Positions 37,811 to 52,190 of a stretch of 64,000 nucleotides of DNA are shown here, one piece after another. The position numbers and the translations under genes were made by a program. The notes under the pieces are model-generated. The model was not told the origin of the DNA. It searched no databases and worked only from the letters and a program-made list of their open reading frames with translations. Positions within the stretch are counted from its first letter, which is position 1. Each line of letters begins with the position of its first letter. Location of the stretch: NCBI RefSeq assembly GCF_014805625.2, contig NW_023998415.1:20047921-20111920 (forward strand). The letters are read 5' to 3'. The stretch is from Glossina fuscipes (taxonomy: Eukaryota; Arthropoda; Insecta; Diptera; Glossinidae).

Positions 37811-40800
37811 GTTTTCTTTTGAAAGTTGCAAACATTTTCACAAAATGATTTTCTTTTTCGTCGGTCAGTCAGTCAGTAGCAAGCAGCTTCAAATCAACGT
37901 CTTAAATGGCCTTATAACTGTAGGGATCAGAAGAGGACACATAACTACAGGGTTTTGGACTTTGAAAACTGGTGTTTCAAATGAGACAATATATAATCAC
38001 GATATGGATATGATATAATGTCAGGCATAAAGACGAAGCTTGAAACCATATTTCATATTAAATTATATGTATATGTATGTATGTAAAGAAAATAATTAAA
38101 ATATTATATTCAAATATGCTACGAAAATATATTTTAAATGCACAAATAACGAAAATAAACATTTAGAGTTTAACAGTATCTCCTATCCATAAATTTATAA
38201 ATCATATCCGGTTTATCTTGTATTCCCTCATATATTTTGTAAATAAATATTAAACAAATATTAGCAATTGCCAGCAATTAAATGAATTTTAAAAGAAAAC
38301 TGGAAAATTTTCGTTATTTAATATCATAGGAAATTTTTCTATATTGGTACATATGCATATACATAAATATATATAAAATATATATAAATATGTGAATGTT
38401 GACATACAGTCAGGTATGTATTAAACATATTAAATGTATTCTTTTTTCCTTCTATGTGAAAAGCAATTAATTTTTTTTTTTTTTTGAATTTCTCTCGATA
38501 TGATATAATAGAGACTTGAGAAATATAGAGAAACTTCTTGGCTTCACATTTTTATATACGTGTGTATATATCTATTTGTTTTATGTAAAGGTGTGTGCAA
38601 TGATTTATAAGCTATAAACTATATTTTATTTAAGTGCAAATCTAGCTCTGTTTTGTAAAGCAATCTTTGTTAAATTATTGCATAACCAGCAATTAGCAAA
38701 AAAAAAAAAAGTGAAAAAATACTTCGTTTATAAATCACAACACTCTTGGTAAGCGTTTGTCTGCATTATTTTATTTGTTCATTCAAGCTGAAATGTAATA
38801 AATTTTGCAATTATTCTAAACAAAAAAAAAAAAAAAAAAAAATAGAATAAAATTCAAAAAGTTATTTAAAAATGAGTTAAGATATATTTAAAAAAATCTC
38901 CACTACTGCGATCAAAAAATAAAGTGAATTTGTTTATAAAATGAAAAATCTTTATTTATACGTTCACATCAACCTCATCGCCTACATCGCTTTCATCGCC
39001 TTCCTAAAATTCAAATTATTATATTCTTTACTCGCGGAAGGAGTTTAGAGTGCACAATAGCATGACAGTCGAAGAAAACTATTAAAACCGATCTTGGCGT
39101 CGCTTTTGCACAATATACGAGTGAGCGATTAATCGAGTGTTCGCGAGTTGTAATCGTCATTCCAAGTCCCATCTGCGGTACTCATGCTTTCAACGACATC
39201 CTCCTAGTCCGAGGTGCTTGCTTCACACACATAATAATAACGAAAGTTAATTTTTGTTTTGACCTTTGCAAGAACACGTGTAACTCTACGACAGCGGGAT
39301 ATATTAATTTATAGCTGCACGTAGATGTCCAAGATGATGGTAGTACCAATGCAAAAAAAAAAAAAAAAAAAATAAAGAAGAGAAAAATGCTTGCATGATC
39401 TTATAGCACCGAAGAAGTTTAAATGAAAGGTTCACCTTACTGCTTGGTCACACTATTACACATATAATCATTATTATATAACATAATCAATCGATTGGGG
39501 GCAATTAATGCTTGCTTGTGCATGCGATGCCTGGAAAATCATTGCAAGCAATATTTTCATCGATTTAGGTATTCCTACCATCCGGTAAATAACTGTGAGC
39601 ATCCAATACACTGAAGGACATGTCTGCCAACTGGGTAACTTTCAATTTTGTAGCTTATTAATATGGTGTTCAGGGGAAAGAGAAAGATGAGAGGAGCGAG
39701 AAGAGTGTCGTAAGAAAGTCTCTTAATTGCGATTTCGTTAAACGCTAAACAGACAGACAAATTTAGTTAAATTAATTTTGCTATTCCTGCTTACGAAAAC
39801 TACAGAGAATCTCTACGAAATATTCGATGAATGGTATAGAACAGCAAAGGTAGAATAACATAACTAAAATTAAATCGAAATCGAGTGAAATTTTGTAATC
39901 CTTAGTAGTGCATGCATTTGCATAAAGAATAACTCTTGTATTTAATCTATTTTGAATATTGAACGCTCGTATGAATTTAGACAATTAGATAAATTGATAA
40001 GCCAATATGAGTATTTTTAGCCGAATTTTAATTCAATATGAGAATTTTTAATTTAAATGCGTCAAACTGTTCAAATGGCGGCGAAAATGCTTGCGATTCG
40101 TATAAAAAGAAAAAAAAGAAAAAAATTGCATTGAATTTCGACAATTTATCAATTTCATACTGACATTGCTCACATTTTCCCTTTTCGATCTAACAAATAT
40201 GTTCTCTAAAGCTCTGGAGTAATTATAATAAATGCAGTAAAACGACTGTGACTTTTTTTAAAGCAATTACGTGTATACTATGTGTTGTGAAGAGCATACT
40301 CAGGCATCAAGTCGAAAAATATAATAATGAGGATCTCTTTACTTTTCAATCTTTTTCTGCTTCGGTCATTCGGTTATGTGTTTATATGAAATATAAACCC
40401 GCAGTTGGCGCGTGTCGCGTCAATTTTACGCTGAAATACCAGATTATAATGTCTTTCCGCTTATTGCGATCGTTTTTGCACATAACGTGCGACTTAGTCG
40501 CTTTAATTGTAATTGTACTGGGTTGAGTGAGCTTGTAGTCCACATTATTTGTAATGACAACGCTAAGTGTATTTGATTGTAGCTCTTAATTAATGGTTGG
40601 CATTATAGATTTTTGCTCTTCTTATTTAATATCGTGCTTGATTTTCTACTTTCGCTGCGATTCATTAGCATTTTCCCGGATTCTAAGCATTAAATAGTAA
40701 AGTTTAAATATACGCATGTACCTATTATGCTAAACATTCAAACGATTCTAGGAAATAGTTGACTTGAACACTGGCTCATCAATTTTAAATTTTAAAATGG

Positions 40801-42252
40801 CTTGGAAAATTCCTTTAGTAAAGCAGGTAAATGTTTAAACGTGCTTTTAGACGAGTAGCTCTGAAAAGAGATTAAATATATATATATATTTTTTTTTTGT
40901 CTATCGTAGATCAATCAATGCTAATTTGTCCAGTAGCCACTAGCAAACAAAATATATAATTAGTTTGAGCTGTGTATGTCAGTATTTGCTGATTGCCAAT
41001 CAACCCAACTGTTATCTCTCGAAGTTGTTTCATATAACATACATCAAATGTAACGTAGTATGTTAATCCCAGGTCGTGTTTTAGATGGATCCAGGTTTTA
41101 TTATATCGATTGCAAGCTTGTCCGTTCATCTATCTGATGTCTGGTTATGAGATTCGTATATTTTTTAAAAGTTGATAATGATAAACGATGGATAGGACCA
41201 GACAACTTTTGCTGCCATTCTCCATATAATGTTTCATTTTGAAAAGGCCTCGTTTTTTGCAGCCAATATGAAATTTACAAAATGCAAAATAAGCAACAAT
41301 AGCATGGCATAATAAATTGATGAATAAATTTTGAGTTTGATGGGAAAATTCCAGCTTTTTGTTTACTAGTAGTGTGTAGCGGCGTCTATGAAGAAAAATA
41401 CAATTTTTGATATTTTATTACGAAAATGAGTAGAAACTTGTATTATCCGAGCTAATGTAGTTTACTTAATATTCGGCTTCCCGGATTTTTTTTTTTTTTT
41501 CTTTATTGTTTTTACTTGTTCTATTTTGCCCTGGATATCTTAAGCACCTTTATTATTTCCGTTTTCTTAAAAAAATTTCATCATTGTTTATTATCTGCAC
41601 ACCTAAAAGTATGCACATATTTTCTTGATTTTATATCATTGAAAAGTGTGCTATAAATTTTTGCATATATCTTAAAATGTGTTTACATATATTTATTGAA
41701 AAAAAGTTATATTTTGTTGTGAAACTCTCTTGCTCTTCTCTTTTTCTCTTTTTCACTTCCTCTTCCATATTCGTTATTCATCTCACCGATAAAGTAATAT
41801 AATTAATTTGTCATTTACAAGGCTTCCACTGAAAACACTGAAGTTATAAATAATTAAGCGAACAAAGCCTTTTAATAATTTTGCTAAACATTGAAAATAA
41901 TTTTGCATTAAAACTGCAAATTATGATGGAAATAAATTTGAAAAGTTTCCCAAACTTAATATAGAACAAGACTTAGATGATGTTGAAGATTATTTGAAAT
42001 CTATTTAATAATGCAAAATAACTAAAATATATTTTAAACGGAATAGTAGAGAAGATTAAATGTTTACGTTTGCTTTACGCTCGCACTTTGCGTGTATTTT
42101 CTTCGATTTTCTTATTATTTTGAATCATATTTTCAACAATAGAAGAAGCTTTTATATTATATTGTTGCTCTTAAATAAAACTATGCAAAATTTTAAACAT
42201 TTATAATTTATATTATAGAATTTTGGTTTTGGCAAAGATACAAAATTTAAGA

Positions 42253-42315
42253 TCAACAGCAACAGCAATAGCAACAGCAACAGCAATAGCAACAACAATA
42301 ACAATAGCAGCAGTT
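42253..42315 (+). repeat. CAG/CAA tract
   Basis: A run of CAACAG, CAATAG and CAACAA triplets resembles the 'opa' repeats common in fly genomes, which in other loci encode polyglutamine. Here the glutamine frame is broken by TAG triplets. The open frame across it reads alanine/threonine/isoleucine repeats, so it is more likely non-coding. Confidence 0.8.
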
Positions 42316-42783
42316 GCAATACCATCAAGAAAAAATAATAATATTAATAAAAGAAAATTGCCTGGAAAACATGAAAATACCGTATTATGTTTCCTGATAC
42401 ATAGAAAACAATTTCATCTTGAATGCTTTAATAAATTTCAAACGAAGGAGAGAATTTTGAAATAAAAGAAAATCCATTTCATATATGTATTCTCGGAGAG
42501 AAGAACGTTGAAAGCTAAACTAATGTTATAGTTAGCTTTATGTGTGTGCATATACAGACACACACATACAAACATACAAACATACAAACAAACACATTTT
42601 ACATTACCCATTTATACATATTCAGCAGGTTTATGGATATATTGAATTTTAGCCAAAAATTGCTTCTGTATGCTCTTCTTCAAATGCACAATAACGTGCA
42701 TGAATATGTGCATGAGTAGTGACATATGAAATATTGTGGTTTTCTTTGAATATTTTCAAAAATCTCCTTTATGTCTTTACGGG

Positions 42784-42843
42784 TGTGCGTGCGTACGTGC
42801 GTGCGTGCGTGCGTGCGTGCATGTGCATGTGCATGTGCATGCG
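42784..42843 (+). repeat. GTGC array grading into GTGCAT array
   Basis: Repeats of GTGC are followed by three GTGCAT units. The tract alternates purine and pyrimidine throughout. The 108-codon minus-strand frame here reads HAHAHARTHART-type repeats and is not a gene. Confidence 0.9.
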
Positions 42844-43689
42844 TATATATGCAAGTTGGTAAATTATTCTGTGGTAAATGCTTTTTAAAACAATAGTGTG
42901 AATGTTTACAAGAAGCAATAGTAATATCTTGCTTTACCATCAAAGAACTTTTCAATAACAATAAATGAAATTTGCGTTCGAGCGTGTATATGTAAATATC
43001 CAACATTTATTTAATACATACAACATGTATGTATGCGTTGAGATGTATGCTTAGCTAAACAATATATATGTACATGTATATATTCTATGCTTTTTCTTTT
43101 TTTCTTTTGGTTTTGGTCTTCGACTGAATTGCATGAGAAAATTAGAAAAGAAGTCAGATTATTGCAGTATCGATTTTAACCAAAAATAAATGTACATATT
43201 AAATCATAAATGATGAAAGAAGAAAGTGCCAAGTTGATGGTAATAAATTATTAATTAATATAAAATTAGAGTCTATGTAAGGGAATTAGTTTATTTGCTA
43301 AATTTAAGATAGAAATTTAGGGAAAACCAAATATTTAATTTACGGACACTGCTTTAATTGAAATGTGAAAATTTGAAAAATAAAACCAAGCAAGCCTCTT
43401 TGCCATCACGAGCGCTATAGCATTGGAAAAAAGCATTTATTGGAGAAGTATTGGAAAATATTTTTATTGTTCATTAATTCGATTCGTAACGCGACCTGAA
43501 AGCTCAATTAAACTCGCCCTTTGGCTTGAACATTTTCGATAACTTTGTTATCTTTTTTGGCTCGGAGTACCACTGTAAATTTAACGAAATTTTCTCTGAA
43601 TATTTCACTCTCCAATTCTGCACAAAGCTATGCACTCACATAAAATGTGGTTGTCGTCGTCGTTGTTCCCAAAGCAAACGCGAATCAGT

Positions 43690-43842
43690 ATCTGGGGTAG
43701 CCAATTTCGGTGCGGTCGAGTTTCCTTTGGTCGTAGCAATATCGATTCCTTCTTCGGTAAAGGTATAACATTTACCGATTGGTCATATACCCGCAAGGCT
43801 TTGACTACTTGCTCATTGCTTGGTGTTTGCCCTTCCTTTCAC
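43690..43842 (-). repeat. dispersed family 2, copy C
   Basis: On the minus strand 'gaccaatcggtaaatgttat', 'cctttaccgaag', 'attgctacgacc', 'aactcgaccgcaccg' and 'aaattggctaccccagat' line up with copy B. The upstream purine block is eroded. Overlapping open frames of 63-83 codons are incidental. Confidence 0.6.
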
Positions 43843-45914
43843 ACTTGTAGGATGTTAAAAAGGAAAAAAGAAAGGAAATAACCAAACATAGGTTGCCCTT
43901 TGTCAGCTTCGGCAGCTTATGTGCCATTCCAACACGCAAGTGACGCTATAAGTCATTTTGTCTGCCGTTGTCCTGTTCAGTGTTCTCAACGATTGCCTGA
44001 CTTTTTCTACGCTCATTGTCCAAACAACTTTTTGATACGGTTACGTGATCTGCCACAAAATTGACGGATGAAGCAGTGGTGCAGAGATTGTAATCTCAAG
44101 ATGCACTACACTCAGATTAGTCAGTAAATCTCATTTAATTTTATTGATTGTTGCTTAAAACAATAGTTTCAACCGAAATAGTGGACAGAGTGTTGGAAGA
44201 AGCTTGTAAAAGATTTCAAAAGAGAACGTATCTTGCATTTGATAGGATCGAGAAAGAAGCTGCTAAGAGTACTATGCGCAGGTGTTTAGTTTAAAGTGGG
44301 CAATTGATTAGAATCAGTTTAAAAGGAGAGAACAGAAAGGCGGCGTTATATTCTCTGACGGTCCGACAAAAAACATTGTGATTTGAATGAGATTGCATCG
44401 TTGCGGTCGCTGCACAATAAGTTGGATAATAAAACATCCCTGAAAATCATATTCGGAATAACGATCTTCGGATTTCTACTAAACGTGCAGAATATAGCTG
44501 ACGAAGAGAATACACAAAAAGTAGAATATTTTCAACTAATAAAAATGCTGATTAGTGATTTAGACGAGATTCTAGGCTAATTTATTTCTGTTCTATTTGT
44601 TAATCATGTTCGTTTTCAATAAATTGCAGAAGCAATTCATTCGAACTGCGTAGCCGAAACTTTAGGTATATGGAAAGATGCTAGCTGATGTTTTTAATTT
44701 TAGCCTTTTGATCGCAATCGCTGAGGGCAATTAAACGGTAAAATTCTTCCATTCATATTATTTCCACTGCTATGATGACGATTTTATCGTCGTTAAGAAA
44801 TTCTTTTATTACATTTTTTTTGTCTTCTTGTTATTACTTATTTAAAATGTTTAGCAAAAACATGTACGTACATATTTGCAATTATTTTAAGCACTTGCAT
44901 GAATTTGCTTAAAAGTCAAATATTGATGAATTCTTTCAATCGTTACTTACTTCAATTCCATATCGATGCACACAATCAACACGATACTATAATGAATTGA
45001 TGGATAAAGGTAGAGAGCATTTAGCATGCAAATACGTATGGGATTATGTGTGCGTGCATTTGTACATCTATGCGTTAGTGAAAGTTTACAATCGCAATCA
45101 AACGTAATTTACAATTATTGCACGCACAGACAATTTATTTCTCCGACGTTGAACGTTACATAAAAGTAAACGTAACGTGTATGTTTGTTCCAGTGTTGTG
45201 TGTGTGTGTATATATATATGTGTTCGTTTATTTATTTTATAACTATATAGGTAAGTATAAATATCCTCTGGATATGAAAGTTTACGTAAGCGTATTGATC
45301 CGCAAGTTTATGACAAATCAAGAAATCGAATCAAATAAAATGCTTTTGAATGTAAAAAGGTATCAAAGAATTGAAAGGAAAGATAAGGGCGAAAATACTA
45401 CTATATTAGTTTGCAAGTGAACCCTGTATATCTGTCCATGCACACATATGCAAAGAACTCGATTTCATTACAGGAGAGTAATAATTAGAATCATTCTGCA
45501 AGTGATTACTGAAAATGTAACCGTAAATTAATGTTTTCGTCTCCGTAGACGTTTAAGTAGCATAGGAACTGTTATCACGTCAAACTGATTGATAGAAAAC
45601 TAGTTGCTTTAAACAATAATATCTGAATGAGATGATAATCAGTTTACACATATGAAGGAGAGATTGCCGCCAAGCACTGCATAACTGCATGGGATGAAGG
45701 AAACCGTGATTAGCTCAATTTATCGTCTGCCAGTCAATATCCTGCCTAAGTCACAAATGACATGACAAGTTTAATCTGTCTGCGGCGATTTTAGGTCACA
45801 CACTATATTGAACGTGCATATAAATCATAAACAAACATGTAAACAAAAGAAGTAAAATCAAATATTCTACACTGCTTCGCCTAATACATATATAAAGAAC
45901 TCTCAAAGTGAGTC

Positions 45915-46096
45915 GTTATGAGAAGTGGTCGTGAAAATCATTCGATCCGACTCATTTCTAATAGGATTCATCTTTCAAAGAGACGTTGATGTACCTGTTC
46001 TCGTCAAAATATTTAAAAACAATACACGAACAGATAGTAGAGGAGCAAACAGACAGACAAGCTCAATTCAAAGAGTGATTCTGAGTCGCTCATGAA
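45915..46096 (+). repeat. dispersed family 1 copy
   Basis: Blocks in order are 'agtggtcgtgaaaatcattc' near the head, 'ctcgtcaaaatatttaaaaa', 'gcaaacagacagacaagc', and 'agtgattctgagtcgctc' at the end. The closest relative by eye is 57815-57985. It carries one of the best-preserved 'gattctgagtcg' tails in the window. Confidence 0.65.
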
Positions 46097-49000
46097 ACTG
46101 GACACAGTGTACGGCTGCATAACCTTAACTTACACTTGTACCGCAAATGATACGGAATACCAACAGACAGTATCTTACACATATAGAATATATATACTTT
46201 TGCAGGTACTAGGCGTACGAGTGCGAAATTGTGCTTTGAGAGACCTGATGGCGCACCAATTCATTGTCAAATATAATAATATTAAGAACATAGCGTTTAT
46301 ATGCGCCTCAGCAATAGGTGTCAGTATTGTATTGTACTGTTTTGCTATGTTCAAAATATCAAAATATGTGACGAGTAAACGGCATTGGCGGACAAAATTT
46401 TTTTTTTATTTTCGCTCGAAAAGTACAAAGGAAAGTCACTTTTGAATTGTCCCGCTGCCAGGGATGAAAAGCGAATTTATTGAGAGAATTCCAAGTGCGC
46501 AAAAGATTAGATAGCTGAAGGTGAAGTTCAGGATTTGATGGAATCAAAAGGGCATGATCCGTTAGGAGCTCTTAAGGTTTACTGAAATGTTCAGTGGCAA
46601 ACGCTATCAAAACCAGTTGATCGACTTAACGTATTGAAAATGGCAAAACACCGTATTTTTTATTCAGCACATACTGGAGAGTTCGAGGTACGAGAGGCGT
46701 TCAGAGTGTTTAACTGAAAAGCTTCATTTCATATCGTTCACTCACCAAACTGCACTCCTTCCGGTTAGCACTTGCTTGTATCGATAGGTTACGTACTTGT
46801 TAAGCAGAGCTTTGGTTACTTGCAAAAAGCTACGTAAAAGTTGGTTCAATGAATAGTTTGCATTAAAAGGGGGAACATTTTCACTGGCATGGCATGTGCA
46901 AATGGCATAAGAGATGGGCAAAATGTGCATCTAACAACGGAACATATTTTAAATGGCCGACCTTTTTCCATTTTTCTGACATCAATTATTTTATTTTTTT
47001 TTTCGTTTGCAAAAAGTCACATTTTCATACTTATGCGCCTGATTTATGTATGATCCGGCAATCACAGTCAGTTGAATATTTGTTTTGCCATCTACTAATA
47101 TAGCTAGAACTTGTTGTTAGTGTTGTTGTTGGTTTTATTATTGTTATTACAACAGCAACAAGAACAAAAAAACAAAAAAAACAAAATTGAAAAACCTTCA
47201 AAAAATAAGAACGAAAGTATTATAGAAAGACTCTAAGCGTGTGTTGCTGTGCGAAGGGCGTGTGCAGTGATAAAAATAGCTATTTTGTTTCTCCTTTGAT
47301 TTTTTTTTTATTCACAGGAAATCCAATAGAATTTTTTCACATATTACCTTTGTGTACTACTGCTTGTTATCTCTCCTTCTTTCTCCCTCTCTCTCCTCTC
47401 ACGACATCCAGAGTTTTGATATGCCCGCATATATATCTTAATAAAGGTATGTTCACATTCGTGTATTGTCTCTATGCGTAAGTATCTATGAGTGAAAATC
47501 GGATAAATTTAATATTTGAAATGCTTCGAAACAATTCGTTGGTCGATGTTGAGGTTATGTTTGAATTTTGCGAAATGTTTTTGTAAATAAAATTTGCGGA
47601 GAAAGAACATCGAAGGTATAAGGTAAGGTGTTCGCATCCCTTTTCTAATTACAAAAACTCGTCACCTTATACGAAAATAAGCATTGCATGTGCCAGCGAA
47701 AGTGTGCGCTAGTTGCAAAGAGGCTCTTCGCGCTGTTCGCAACGCATACCGGTTGAAAGAAAATTTGAAACTTGACCGTCGGACACCTCATCTCGGACTA
47801 TCTACTTTACGGTATATAGGGAAACAATAGCAAGCGATAGCTGCCTTTATTTTAGGAATGATTTGCGAAATTCCTATGCAGATATTGTATATTTTGGATT
47901 AGTTATTCTTGAGATCGATCAAATCAAAGCTTTAGTAGATTACGAACCACGGTAAATGGCACATGACAATAGTCGAATTTTATGTTAACCTTGATCGTTG
48001 TAAGTCTTACAACGTACCTTACTGCTGGTCAAGTCAAGCTCTTGTCGATTATGGGATATGATAAGTATACGATATAACTGCATTATTGAGAACGCAACGA
48101 TGACTTTGGACTACATTAGCTTGATACTTGCCTAAAAAATAAACTAATCATAATTTTTCAAGCGATTAATTAATGGCATTGGAAAATGCGTTGTGTACTC
48201 TCATCAGTCGGATTGCTTCGAGGGCATATATGTCACGTGAAGAAACGTACGGTTTAGATTCGATGGTAGTGAAAGGGGATCATCGCATTGTGGGCTGTTA
48301 TCACTTAACAAAGTTCTTGATTCAGTCAAAATACAATATGAATGTTGATAATTTTCTCAATTTTTGGCGCGAAATTATGCAATGACTCAATAATATCCAT
48401 GTATCTACGTATTTACGTACGTAAGAGTACATACCAGTTTAAATTGTGTTATCGATTTCCACAGTATAACAGTAACAGCGTTGAAAAAAATTTGATCATT
48501 TTAAAGGAGAAAAAAAAAACAAAAAAAAAACAGGAACTGTTAATAAGCCACAGAAATTTTTCCTATGGTGTTTTTTTCCTTTTCTATGTGTGTTTGGTCG
48601 ATGAGTGCAGTGTGGTGAATGATTGAATGAAAATAAGGGTTAGTTTCAGTTAAAGAATTACTTTTGAATGGATTTAGAACAGTGATGGAGATGTTTTCCT
48701 TAAGACGGGGTTGAAAACAAAACGTTACTCTGCATAAAGACATTTGAAAATGTATGATGAAAATGTATTGTATGAAAATGTATTGTACAAACTCGAAGGA
48801 GTTTGCTTAAAGCTATTACACCTATCGCTATTTAAGATGAGTTAAATAAATTGTTACTCGGCTATGATTATTAAGAAAATTTGCTAATAGATTAAAAGAT
48901 TAGTAAATAGTAAATTGACAGAGATACATATACTTAGCTATTCTGAGTTGTTCATTTCTTGAATTGCGAAAAATATCATTTGACTTGATATCGGCTCGGA

Positions 49001-50969
49001 AAACACAGAAACCGAGTATAATATTAGATATGAGATTAATCCATAACTCAATAACTCTGACACACGGTTGACAGATCCGTATGATTTCTGGGTTGTAGCA
49101 AACTTTGAATGATCCATGTAAATATTTCATGGCTTCCTACTTACAGGTTACAGTTGTTTAGGTCACGTTGCACTTTTGGTACGTTTGGACGATTTTCGCT
49201 GGTTCCTGTTCACTTCGCTTCCATTTTCACATACCGCATGAAAAAATCCCTTTCAATCCACCTAAGAAGCATTAAAGAGCGTTCTGCTGCTAAATGCAGG
49301 CAAACGCGCGTCTCACCTCGAATAGAACATACACTTGGACAAATGATCACAACAAATAATAAATACATTGACATGCGATATCCTCAAGATGTGAACTGTC
49401 TGATGCAACTTTGCTTTTCGATTTTTCAAAATGACTTTGCGCACTCTTTTTTCTTGATGTTTCCCAGAACAACTGCCGAATTCGTTCCGCTGCAGCGATT
49501 AGTATCAGCGGCGTCCATATGACTTTCTTTAAAATGAGCGAACCATCCACAAATTTATTTTTTCGACCGACAAGAGTGGCCGAAATATCGTTCCGGTCAA
49601 TGCTGATTGTGAAGTAATATTTTTCTCATCAAAAAGCGACGTTTACCCAACATATAAAATTCAGATTTTTTCCATTGTTTTAAAAATAAAAAAAAAGGCA
49701 TCGTCATTAAAACAAGTTTAACTTGTAAGCTGATTGCAAGAATGCCCTGAAGCTTTGTTATGTATGACTTGAAGACCGATACTATCCAGAGAATCCAGCA
49801 TGGGTCTAAAAACAGTGACGCCATATATTTGTCACATAGGTGACTTATTTTGTAATCTGCCATTTATTAGATTTGTGCGTTACACCTTCGCAATAAAAAA
49901 TGGTCCCAATTTTTCTATTGTCTCACTTATTTAGCAAAAAGACTAAATTATCTCCATATCCATAGTCCTATTCTAGTCCCACAAACCATATATAGTTTTT
50001 TGGCTTGAATAAAGTATGTAAGTAAAGTGAAGAATTTCAAATATTCTATAGGAAAGCGAGAAATATGTAAATGAATGAAAGCGCTGTAGAAGCAAATTAT
50101 CTTGATGGTGCCATAAACTAATATGAGTAAAAATTTTCTTAAGAAACTTTTACGTGATAAAAACCAAGAGAAAAAAAATAATATATTTAAGTAAATTGAA
50201 ATTTATTTTGCAAAAACCTGTTCAGCTATCTTGCAGGTGCGCGTTATACAGTTAAAAGTGCATAAAAATGCATATACGTTATGCTTTACTAGCTGAGAAA
50301 TTGTTAGATATTGCCTGTACTTATGCTACATTAAACATGAAAAAAAGAAGAAAAATTTCAAACAAAGGAATAAATGTTGAAAACTATAAAAGTCTTTCCA
50401 TGGCTTTGAACAAATTATATGTGAAAATTATTTAAAATGATTTCGGATATGGTATAAAAAGGAAAAAAAAAAAACAAAAAAACAAAAGAAAAAAGTCAAA
50501 AAGAAAAGAAAAATTTCCTTTTTATATATAAACTAATTCAAACGCTCAATGTTTTAAAATAATTTTTTTAATATGTTTCATTAAAATTTGCTTTATTGAT
50601 CTGTTTATTTGCGTAGAAGTGAAAATGAAACGAGATATGGTTTCAAAAGGATAGATAAGTAGATGGACATATATATGAACAGAGGTAGAAAAATAATATT
50701 AAAATCATATACTGAAAGGATATCTATTGCGAATTTTTGAAAATTTCCTTTAAATTCAAAGCTTAAAGCAACAAACGCTAGTTTGCAAATAGACATATAA
50801 TGTGTACGTTATTTATGTTATTGACGTTTAATAAATTATGCTCACTTTGTTATAAATAATTAAATTTTGCAAATCACTCCGCAAATGTCAAACTGCTTAG
50901 TGTCTTTGTCGGTTGTCCTCCTTTCGCCTTCTCCGTAATTTTGTACACCATCCAAATCCCTGCTGTGGG

Positions 50970-51006
<37 letters not shown>

Positions 51007-51990
51007 AACACATTTCTATTAGCTAGTCATGTTTATAATTTTTATGTGTTTTCCAAACTCTATTCACTGCATTCTTTGAGACTGGTTTTTTTTTGTTTTT
51101 TTTGTTTTTTTTAAATTTATTTTTTGGTTAAAAAATGAGGTCAAAAGTTTATTGGTAGTTAATGGATAAATATTCCAGAGATCTATACAAACATTCAGAT
51201 AAAACAGCCATAGTTAGCATAAGGGAACGAGAGCGTAGTTTTTGTGATGTGCACTGGTTAATAAATAATAGAAAAGTTTATTGCACATATACGCACCTCT
51301 ACACCGTAGAAATATACATACATATATACAAACGTACGTATATACATGCATGTACGTTTATACACATATGTTTAGCAGACAAATATGTTGAATAATCGAA
51401 AAGTGTTTTCGATGCATTGTTTTATTTTTTTATTTTTTTTAATTTTTTTTTCTAAAGTATTATTGATGGTCGTATACAAATATACATTTAGAACTGATAT
51501 GCAATACAATGACTTTAAACCTCTATAGATTTTTCTTTTTGGTGTATAGAACATGGCTCATAAATCAAATGTAATATAAGTGTACTTTTAGGGGCAATAA
51601 ACTTATAAGTTTCTATGTACTGTGTGTTTGTTGGGTGAATAATTCGCAGAAAGAGAAAAGAAAAAACAAAAAAGAATAGTTTGCACTCAAAATGTGAACG
51701 ATAACGAAAAATTTGTTAAAATTTTGCATAGACTCGAAACCAATAAATTGCTGGAAAAAAATTTGAAGGCAAAAGAGAAGAAAGAAATTTTTGTTTATTT
51801 TTGCCAAAATAATATTCAAAATAAATGAGATATTTTTTAAGTGCACATATGATATCGAAAATTTCTCATAATTAAGGCAGATTTTATTTATTTATGTACA
51901 TTTTTCCTTTCTTAAATATTCTCATTTTATTGGACTTTCATTTCAAAATCTTTTCTTGTTATACCTATCGTCGCAACATTTTGCCAACAC
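46097..51990. other. AT-rich non-coding DNA, no gene seen
   Basis: A 117-codon frame at 46092-46445 has one hydrophobic stretch (IAFICASAIGVSIVLYCF) but no recognised domain and no gene context. It begins inside the tail of a family 1 copy. A strong pyrimidine tract ending in 'attcacag' lies at 47300-47317 with no exon-like sequence after it. An AT array is at 50974-51003. The overlapping frames at 49109-49550 are unrecognised. Confidence 0.45.
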
Positions 51991-52019
51991 GAATACAACA
52001 CCCAACGGAAACTACATTT

Positions 52020-52190
52020 ATTCTTGATCAGCATCAAATTCTGAATCGATTTAAACATGACCATCTATGGATCTGTGTAATGCCTGCATTGAGCATTGTG
52101 ACTGAAATTTTCGGAATCCTCGCCTTCAGGTTGACATTGAAAACGCGACAAATCGTTCGAAGGACATGCCTACAGTACGACCTAAATTGA
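52020..52190 (-). repeat. dispersed family 1 copy, left arm of an inverted pair
   Basis: The plus strand has 'gatcagcatcaaattctg' followed by 'aatcgatttaaacatgacc', and later 'caggttgacattgaaaac'. It matches 18215-18340. Its partner at 52385-52560 runs the other way. The 98-codon frame over it is incidental. Confidence 0.65.

Larger units (their letters stand above)
37811..45910. other. AT-rich non-coding DNA, no gene seen
   Basis: No supportable gene over 8 kb apart from the repeats listed separately. A weak family 1 fragment on the minus strand may lie at 41030-41140 ('tatatcgattgcaagcttg', 'tgtccgttcatctatctg'). A-tracts at 38821-38841 and 39353-39372 are the only other obvious structure. 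The longest frames (92 and 72 codons) are unrecognised. Confidence 0.45.

Noticed and set aside
42223..42465. Possible polyglutamine exon at the CAG/CAA tract
   Set aside because: The glutamine frame contains TAG triplets; the open frame reads alanine and threonine repeats.
43605..43796. Minus-strand frame containing HILCEC, resembling the C-terminal zinc-finger end of a LINE reverse transcriptase
   Set aside because: The preceding part of the frame lies in family 2, which is non-coding in its other copies. No upstream reverse transcriptase or RNase H motifs could be read, so the short match is probably chance.
46092..46445. 117-codon plus-strand frame with one hydrophobic stretch
   Set aside because: No recognised family; it starts inside a family 1 repeat and has no promoter or splice support.
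46380..46450. Similarity to the 3' end of the mariner relic at 25.5 kb
   Set aside because: Only short scattered words match, and no transposase residues precede it.
47300..47345. Splice-acceptor-like pyrimidine tract ending in attcacag
   Set aside because: The sequence after it is as AT-rich as the surroundings and shows no coding character.
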